Positions 1-4,744 of a stretch of 9,281 bases of DNA are shown in pieces. The stretch is taken from contig JAJRWW010000489.1 of the NCBI GenBank assembly GCA_024276595.1, positions 1 through 9,281 of the forward strand, given 5' to 3'. A program made the translations under genes and the position numbers. The notes under the pieces are model-generated. The model was not told the origin of the DNA and did no database searches. It worked only from the letters and a program-made list of their open reading frames with translations. This DNA comes from Myxococcota bacterium. Its GTDB lineage: Bacteria; Myxococcota_A; Polyangia; HGW-17; JAJRWW01. Positions within the stretch are counted from its first letter, which is position 1. Every line of letters begins with the position of its first letter.

Positions 1-29
1 ATGGGCCCGGCAGCCCAGCGCCCAACCGC

Positions 30-43
30 CATCGCAATCACCT
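30..43 (-). promoter_or_regulatory. Possible ribosome binding site and start of a divergent minus-strand gene (runs off left edge)
   Basis: On the minus strand an AGGTGA motif (43 to 38) lies 5 nt before an ATG at 32-30, which is good Shine-Dalgarno spacing. A TAG stop is in frame four codons upstream of that ATG, so a gene here must start at the ATG or at the in-frame GTG at 41-39. Only about ten codons (MAVGRWAAGP) are visible before the window ends. If real, it would be transcribed divergently from the sigma-54 activator gene, and positions 44-373 would be a shared promoter region. Ten codons cannot establish coding, so this is only a candidate. Confidence 0.25.
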
Positions 44-242
44 AGCAGCGGTGTCACTCGAGGCCATTGGTGCGCCCGCGATCTGGCCAGTGCTCGCACG
101 AGTGGGTCCCAAAGGCCGCGCTCAGAGCCAACGAGGCATCTCAAGCCGTGCTCGGCCCGGAGCGCCGTCCGATTACCTGGTGCAGCCGCCCTTCAGCGCG
201 TGCCAGGACCGCGATTGCAAGCGCCATTCCGCCAGAATCCCG

Positions 243-308
243 CCAACGCTCAACATCAACCCAGGGAAGGGATCCTATCCTCCAACGCTCAACAGCAACC
301 CAGGGGAG
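243..308. repeat. Two-copy direct repeat, 39-bp period
   Basis: The 27 bases at 243-269 recur at 282-308 with two mismatches (256 T versus 295 G, 267 A versus 306 G), giving a period of 39 bp. The repeat begins CCAACGCTCAACA. After the 27 matching bases the two copies diverge into related GATCCT / CATCCT segments that match with a small indel. The repeats lie 66-131 bp upstream of the activator's preferred start. Because 39 is a multiple of three, the repeat is preserved in every reading frame and says nothing about coding. They could be protein-binding sites or a duplication scar. Confidence 0.8.
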
Positions 309-331
309 CATCCTTCCAGGGGAGCATCCTT
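300..331. repeat. Perfect 16-bp tandem repeat (two copies)
   Basis: CCAGGGGAGCATCCTT occurs twice head to tail at 300-315 and 316-331 with no mismatch. The first copy overlaps the end of the second 39-bp unit. A looser relative (CCAGGGAAGGGATCCTATCC) starts at 261, so the core has been copied about three times at two scales. The tandem ends 42 bp before the ATG at 374. This placement would suit an operator or upstream activator site, but the repeat has no dyad symmetry that would identify a binding protein. Confidence 0.85.
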
Positions 332-373
332 CCTCATTGTCCGATCCTCCTGCAGTTGGTACTCTTGCGGAAA

Positions 374-1468
374 ATGCACAAGGAAATAATAGGTCGTAGC
401 CAGGCCATGGGACACCTGCTCGAGGAGGTTCAGCGGGTGGCCGCCACCGATGTCTCTGTGTTTGTGGGAGGCGAAAGCGGCGTGGGCAAGGAGCTGGTTG
501 CCAGGGCTCTGCATCAATGGAGCCGTCGTCGAGATGGGCCCTTCTTGGCGGTAAACTGTGGTGCCATCTCGGAGGGGCTCCAGGACAGCGAGCTCTTTGG
601 CCACGAGAAGGGTGCCTTCACCGGGGCCCAGCAACGTCACAGGGGAGTGTTCGAACGGGCCGCGGGAGGGACGATTTTCCTGGACGAGGTCTGCGAGCTG
701 AGCCCGGCCACCCAGGTGCGGCTCCTGCGGATCCTTCAGGAGCGCCAGCTAACGCGGGTGGGGGGCGATGAGACGGTCCCCGTGGACTTTCGGGTCATCT
801 CCGCCACAAACAGGGACATCCGAGCGGAGGTGTCCTCCGGGCGCTTCAGGGAGGATCTCTTCTACCGCCTGGTGGTCTTTCCGCTCGTGGTCCCACCGCT
901 CAGGGCAAGGCTGGAGGACATCCCAGCCCTCGTGGACCATTTCCTGGCTAGGTGCGACGCTCGGGCTGCTGTGGCCGGGATCTTGCCAGAGGCGCTGGAC
1001 GCGCTCCGACTCCATGGCTGGCCGGGGAACGTGCGAGAGCTGGAGAACGTCATCAAGCACGCCACGGTCATGGCAGGCGGAGATCCCATTGGGGTCGAGC
1101 ACCTCCCACCAGATGTGCTGGCGTCTCGGGAGCAGTCAGCCTCCGACGATGCAGCGCCCGGGCAGAGCTGGAGCACGGACGCGTCCGCTCCCATGGATTC
1201 GCCGCTGCTGGTGGACGTCCCGCTGACCGTGCGAATCCCAGTGGAGGGCAGCTCACAGGAGATGCTCGCACGGGCCGAGCGAGAGGCCATCTTGGCCACC
1301 TTGCTTGCAACCAGTGGCAGGGTGGTCCTGGCGGCGCGCAGGCTGGGGCTGAGCCGGGCGACCCTCTACAGGAGGCTCAAGAAGTACAACATAGATCCCC
1401 AGCAGTTTCGAGAGGCCACGGAGGAGATGAAGGAGTCGGATCTGCCCCGCTGGGCCGTGGATAGCTGA
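374..1468 (+). CDS. Sigma-54-dependent transcriptional activator, AAA+ domain plus Fis-type HTH, no sensory domain
   Basis: A 364-residue bacterial enhancer-binding protein that would remodel sigma-54 RNA polymerase using ATP. Visible in order: IIGRS opening of the AAA+ domain (5-9), Walker A GESGVGKE (33-40), intact sigma-54 contact loop GAFTGA (80-85), Walker B GGTIFLDE (98-105), sensor I ATNRD (144-148), Arg-finger region RFREDLFYRL (157-166), and sensor II GWPGNVREL (215-223). A polar linker (about 250-280) follows, then a Fis-type helix-turn-helix (about 302-338). The reading frame is open to a start at 200, but those 58 extra residues are translated repeat sequence. The ATG at 374 puts the conserved domain at residue 5, so it is preferred, although no strong Shine-Dalgarno precedes it. 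With this start there is no receiver, GAF, PAS or FHA domain, as in PspF-type activators; control would need a partner protein or regulated expression. Its targets are unknown. Confidence 0.9.
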   Translation: MHKEIIGRSQAMGHLLEEVQRVAATDVSVFVGGESGVGKELVARALHQWSRRRDGPFLAVNCGAISEGLQDSELFGHEKGAFTGAQQRHRGVFERAAGGTIFLDEVCELSPATQVRLLRILQERQLTRVGGDETVPVDFRVISATNRDIRAEVSSGRFREDLFYRLVVFPLVVPPLRARLEDIPALVDHFLARCDARAAVAGILPEALDALRLHGWPGNVRELENVIKHATVMAGGDPIGVEHLPPDVLASREQSASDDAAPGQSWSTDASAPMDSPLLVDVPLTVRIPVEGSSQEMLARAEREAILATLLATSGRVVLAARRLGLSRATLYRRLKKYNIDPQQFREATEEMKESDLPRWAVDS

Positions 1469-1469
1469 C

Positions 1470-2966
1470 CTACCTTCGGCGGTGCAGCCGTCGCAGGAGC
1501 CGCCCCACGACCTTGGGCAACCTCTCCACCACTGCGCTCCTGGGGACGTAGCGAGAAAGGCCCATGTTGAGAGCCCATTTCATGAGGCTCATGTCGTCCT
1601 CTGGGCCAACCACCACCACATCCACTCCTGCCAGGCGGCCGCCAGAGAGCCGCCCTGCCAGGGACTGTAGACGTGCTGTGGGATCTTGGCAGAGGTCCAC
1701 GATGACCGCTTCGGCATCCACGGACCGGGCCGCCACGAGGGCCTCGTCAAGGGACGTTGCGCTCTCCACCGGGAAGCCGTTGGCCAGCATCAGGGTGCAG
1801 AGCGAGCTCGTGGCCCGGGGGCTCTGCTCCAGCACGACCAGTGGCCGGGCCTGCTGCGGCGCGGGGCGTTCCAGCTTGGTGGCGGCCGGGGGGGGCATGA
1901 TGCCCGCAGCATCCGCCCTTCCAAGGCGGTCCAGGCCTCCGGTCTGAGATGATGTGCGGGTGACCCGCTCCCGGGGCTGGTCCAGGGCGCGCAGGAGCTC
2001 CTGGCGGAGCTCCTGCGCGGTGTCGGGGCGCTCGAAGCGGCTCTTGGAGAGGGTGCGCAGGGCCAGGGCCTCGAGCAGCGGGTGCACCTCGCTTTCGGTC
2101 TCGACATCAGAGGGAGGGGGAGGGGGGTGGAAGAGATGCCCCACCAGCACCTCGGTCACGTTCTTGCTCGAGAAGGGCACCTCTCCACAGAGCATCTCGT
2201 AGAGCATCACCCCAAGGGAGTACAGATCGCTGTGGTGATCCAGCTCCTCCCCGCGGATCTGCTCCGGGGACATGTAGGCCGGGGTGCCGCTGATGACTCC
2301 ATCCTGGGTCAGTCGGGCCTCGGTCTGGGGGCCGTACAGGATCGCAAGGCCGAAGTCCACCACCTTGACCATCTCGTTCCCATGAAGGCCATGGGTAACC
2401 ATCACGTTCTCTGGCTTGAGGTCCCTGTGGAGCACTCCCAGCCGGTGGGCCTCCACCAGAACATCGGCCACCTGGGCCAACAGGTGAACCACGCGCTTGT
2501 GCCCCAGCGGGTACTCGGCGTCCAGGAGCGCGGCCAATGATCGCCCCTCCACGAGCTCCAGGGCGATGTACAGGTGGTCCTTCCACAGGCCGAAGTCGTA
2601 GACCGTGACGGCGCCGGGATGGGAGATGCGGCTGGCTGCCCGTGCCTCTCGATGAAAGCGCTGGCGCTGCTCCTGTTGCAGCGCCAGATGGGGATGCAGG
2701 AGCTTCAGGGCCACCGGGCGATCCAGGCCGAGCTGCTCCGCCCGATAGACACGGCCTGCGCCGCCAACCCCCAGCAGGGAGTGGACCTCGAACTTCTCGG
2801 CGACGATCTCTCCGATGAAAGGATCTGTGGGCTCGATGTCCGAGGTGTTGGCTTGCGGTGGAGCTGGCGCCCAGTGGGTGCCGCAGGAGGCGCAGGCGCC
2901 ATCGCCTCGCCGGACGAGGCTGCCACAAACCTGGCAGGGAGGCGGGAGTGTGTCGCTGCTGCTCAT
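1470..2966 (-). CDS. Cytoplasmic Ser/Thr protein kinase with Cys4 N-terminus and degenerate receiver-like C-terminus
   Basis: A 498-residue Hanks-type (PknB-like) kinase. C11, C14, C25 and C28 form a CxxC-x10-CxxC zinc-ribbon-like motif. The kinase domain spans about 59-325: glycine loop GVGGAG (66-71), ATP lysine K88, probable alpha-C E107, HRDLKPEN (180-187, catalytic D182), DFG (204-206), SPEQ (233-236) and D247. All catalytic residues are present, so it should be active. A linker (about 330-373) leads to a domain with the beta-alpha order of a response-regulator receiver (374-490). D424 sits at the usual phospho-acceptor position, but the acidic pair is E380/Q381 and the conserved Lys appears to be R476. 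No transmembrane helix is seen, unlike many PknB kinases. Residues 281-285 are five consecutive prolines, a possible EF-P-dependent pause. The start is the ATG 12 nt after the cyclase stop, with an AGGA before it. It is the last gene of the operon. Confidence 0.93.
   Translation of the reverse strand: MSSSDTLPPPCQVCGSLVRRGDGACASCGTHWAPAPPQANTSDIEPTDPFIGEIVAEKFEVHSLLGVGGAGRVYRAEQLGLDRPVALKLLHPHLALQQEQRQRFHREARAASRISHPGAVTVYDFGLWKDHLYIALELVEGRSLAALLDAEYPLGHKRVVHLLAQVADVLVEAHRLGVLHRDLKPENVMVTHGLHGNEMVKVVDFGLAILYGPQTEARLTQDGVISGTPAYMSPEQIRGEELDHHSDLYSLGVMLYEMLCGEVPFSSKNVTEVLVGHLFHPPPPPSDVETESEVHPLLEALALRTLSKSRFERPDTAQELRQELLRALDQPRERVTRTSSQTGGLDRLGRADAAGIMPPPAATKLERPAPQQARPLVVLEQSPRATSSLCTLMLANGFPVESATSLDEALVAARSVDAEAVIVDLCQDPTARLQSLAGRLSGGRLAGVDVVVVGPEDDMSLMKWALNMGLSRYVPRSAVVERLPKVVGRLLRRLHRRR
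1888..1895. repeat. Eight-base G/C homopolymer inside the kinase gene
   Basis: Eight consecutive G on the plus strand read as C8 in the kinase message, encoding part of the Pro triplet at residues 358-360. The tract lies in the linker between the kinase domain and the receiver-like domain. Tracts of this length are candidates for replication slippage. A shift of frame here would separate an intact kinase domain from the C-terminal domain. The visible copy is in frame. Confidence 0.6.
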
Positions 2967-2978
2967 GGTGTCCTGGCT

Positions 2979-4742
2979 TCAGTCCATCACCGAGTAGACC
3001 ACCACCTGCTCCTCCTTTCCCGTAAGCCGATGGCTCCCCAGGGGCTCGCAGTCGAACTCGTCGCCCAGGTGGCGGTACGTCGTCTCGGTGAGGAGGATCT
3101 GGCCCGGACGGGCTATGGACTCCAGGCGAGCCGCCACGTTGACCGCGTCCCCAATGACAGTGTACTCCATTCGGCGCTCGGAGCCGATGTTGCCCGCCAC
3201 CGCCTGGCCAGTGTTTATCCCAATGCCAAGCTGCAGATCCGTGCCCAGCTCCTTGCGCCAGCGAACGTTGCCCGCCTCCAACCAGCGCATCATCTCCTCT
3301 GCTGTGCGCACTGCGCGCGCAGGTCCGTCATCGATGGGGCGGGGGACGCCGAAGACCGCCATGACGCAGTCGCCCATGAACTTGTCCACGATCCCCCCGT
3401 GGCGAAAGATGATCTCGGTGAGGAAGGTGAAGAGCTCGTTGAGCACGGCCACCACATCCTCTGGCTCGTGCCGCTCGGTCAGGGGGGTGAAGGCCACAAC
3501 GTCCGCGAAGAGCACCGTGACCTCCCTGCGCTCCCCTCCCAGCTTTAGCTGGAGCTCGTTGCGCACGATGCCGTCCACGAGCTCGGAGCTGAGGTAGCGG
3601 CTCAGGTCGGCCCGGATGCGAGTCTCCTCCACCACGCGCCTTTCAAAGGTGCGCAGGTCGCGGGCCATGTCGTTGAAGGAGCCGGCCAACTCTCCCACCT
3701 CGTCTTTGGTCACCACCTGAACGTGCTGGTCGAGGTTGCCAGCCGCCACCTGGCGGGCGGCCTGGGCAACTGCAAGGATGGGCCGGGTGAGGCGTCGTCC
3801 CATGAAGAGGCCCAGGACGAGGGCCACCACTAAAAAGGCTCCCCCGACGGCCAGCCCTGTGACCCACGTGTCGCGTACCGCTGCGTAGGCCTCGGCGCGG
3901 GGCTGCTCCACCACGATCCCCCAGCCCAGCTCGCCGAGGGGCAGAAGCACGCCCAGCAATGGCTCATCGCCCCTGGAGTACTCGGCCGAAAGAGCCACAT
4001 CCCTGCGGAGGTGCTTGCCCTCTCCGCCCAGGGCGCGGGCGATGCCGGTCCTGGGGAGGGGGGCCCAGATCCGTTCTGGGCGCGCGTGGGCGATGACGCG
4101 CAGGTGCTCGTCGATGAGGAATATCCGCGCCGGGTTTCGTCCGAAACGACGTCTGCTCATCCTGCCCAGCTCGGCGCCCATGGGGGCCAGGCTGATGGAG
4201 GTCCACAGGTAGCCGTAGAGGATGCGCTCTTTGCCGGCGAAGACCGGCTGCACCAGTGGCAGGTGGGGGATGCGCGGGGTCTTGGCGGTGGAGCTTGCCT
4301 TTGTTCGGATCACCCCGAGGTATGCCACACCAGCGGTTCTGGCGACCCCTCGGAGAGAGAGCCCCAGGGTCTCTGGCTGGGGAGGTTGCGGTGGTGCCTG
4401 CTCCGCACGCAGTGACATGACGAAGCGCCCATCCCGGTCGAAGAGGGCCACCGCGTTGATGGCGCTGGCTCCCAGGAGCAGGTTGCGCGCCGCTCGCTCT
4501 CGAGCAGTGGCGGGGACCTCTGGCTGGGAGAGGGCCGCTCCGATGGCGCCCAGCTCCGAGCGAGCTCGGGTGAGGGTGCCTCGCACCAGGCGAGCGGCGT
4601 CATCAGCCACGGCCAGTCGGAACTCCTTTGCGGACATCTCCAGCCGCGACAGGTTCAGGCGCACCAGCACCCAGGTGGCCACCAGCAGGGGCACCAGGGC
4701 CAGGGCGAGCAAGGTCAAGGTTAGCTTGCCCCGAAGACGCAT
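2979..4742 (-). CDS. Membrane class III adenylate (or guanylate) cyclase with Cache-like sensor and HAMP
   Basis: A 587-residue cyclase predicted to make cAMP. Layout: transmembrane helix about 9-29, periplasmic region about 30-292 resembling a double-Cache sensor (ending LGWGIVVEQP), transmembrane helix about 293-314, HAMP about 315-367, and a short helical linker. The cyclase domain is at about 402-587. Metal-binding Asp residues are D414 (FADVVAFT) and D458 (KFMGDCV); the purine-contacting lysine is K454; the transition-state pair is N535 and R539. The second purine-specifying position is T528 (EYTVIGD) rather than Asp, the Lys/Thr pair of class IIIb adenylate cyclases, some of which respond to bicarbonate. 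The frame is open upstream to 5198, but those 152 residues are a shadow of the preceding gene. The TAATG junction (stop and ATG sharing base 4742) and the adjacent transmembrane helix fix the start. Adenylate specificity is inferred, not proven. Confidence 0.93.
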   Translation of the reverse strand: MRLRGKLTLTLLALALVPLLVATWVLVRLNLSRLEMSAKEFRLAVADDAARLVRGTLTRARSELGAIGAALSQPEVPATARERAARNLLLGASAINAVALFDRDGRFVMSLRAEQAPPQPPQPETLGLSLRGVARTAGVAYLGVIRTKASSTAKTPRIPHLPLVQPVFAGKERILYGYLWTSISLAPMGAELGRMSRRRFGRNPARIFLIDEHLRVIAHARPERIWAPLPRTGIARALGGEGKHLRRDVALSAEYSRGDEPLLGVLLPLGELGWGIVVEQPRAEAYAAVRDTWVTGLAVGGAFLVVALVLGLFMGRRLTRPILAVAQAARQVAAGNLDQHVQVVTKDEVGELAGSFNDMARDLRTFERRVVEETRIRADLSRYLSSELVDGIVRNELQLKLGGERREVTVLFADVVAFTPLTERHEPEDVVAVLNELFTFLTEIIFRHGGIVDKFMGDCVMAVFGVPRPIDDGPARAVRTAEEMMRWLEAGNVRWRKELGTDLQLGIGINTGQAVAGNIGSERRMEYTVIGDAVNVAARLESIARPGQILLTETTYRHLGDEFDCEPLGSHRLTGKEEQVVVYSVMD

Positions 4743-4744
4743 TA
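4740..4744 (-). promoter_or_regulatory. TAATG stop/start overlap: coupling of LysM-FecR gene and cyclase gene
   Basis: On the minus strand the TAA stop of the LysM-FecR gene (4744-4742) shares its last base with the ATG of the cyclase (4742-4740). Such one-base overlaps usually mean the terminating ribosome restarts on the downstream gene. It also decides the cyclase start against the longer open frame. Confidence 0.8.

Larger units (their letters stand above)
44..373. other. Probable non-coding region upstream of the sigma-54 activator gene
   Basis: No frame here has a convincing product. The open frames that cross it translate to low-complexity, family-less sequence and run into the activator gene in the wrong frame, or give it an unlikely N-terminal extension. 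The right half carries the direct-repeat cluster at 243-331. No clear sigma-70 or correctly spaced -24/-12 promoter was found, and no rho-independent terminator is visible. The best reading is a regulatory or intergenic stretch. Confidence 0.5.

Noticed and set aside
357..368. TTGGTACTCTTGC as a sigma-54 promoter before the activator
   Set aside because: The GG and GC elements are 9 bp apart rather than the required 12, and the ATG follows only a few bases later.
200..373. Longer N-terminus of the sigma-54 activator starting at 200
   Set aside because: The 58 residues are translated repeat sequence without a recognisable domain, while the conserved AAA+ opening begins five residues after the ATG at 374.
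51..399. Two overlapping plus-strand frames (112 and 110 residues) left of the activator
   Set aside because: Neither has a family signature or good ribosome binding site, and both run into the activator gene out of frame.
2112..2130. G-rich run on the plus strand as a G-quadruplex
   Set aside because: There are only three runs of three or more G and a final GG, so a standard three-tetrad motif is not met; it is explained by the Pro5 codons of the kinase.
2574..3548. Plus-strand frame (324 residues) antisense to the kinase and cyclase genes
   Set aside because: It has no recognisable motif and spans the junction of two well-supported opposite-strand genes; it is a mirror of their codon bias.
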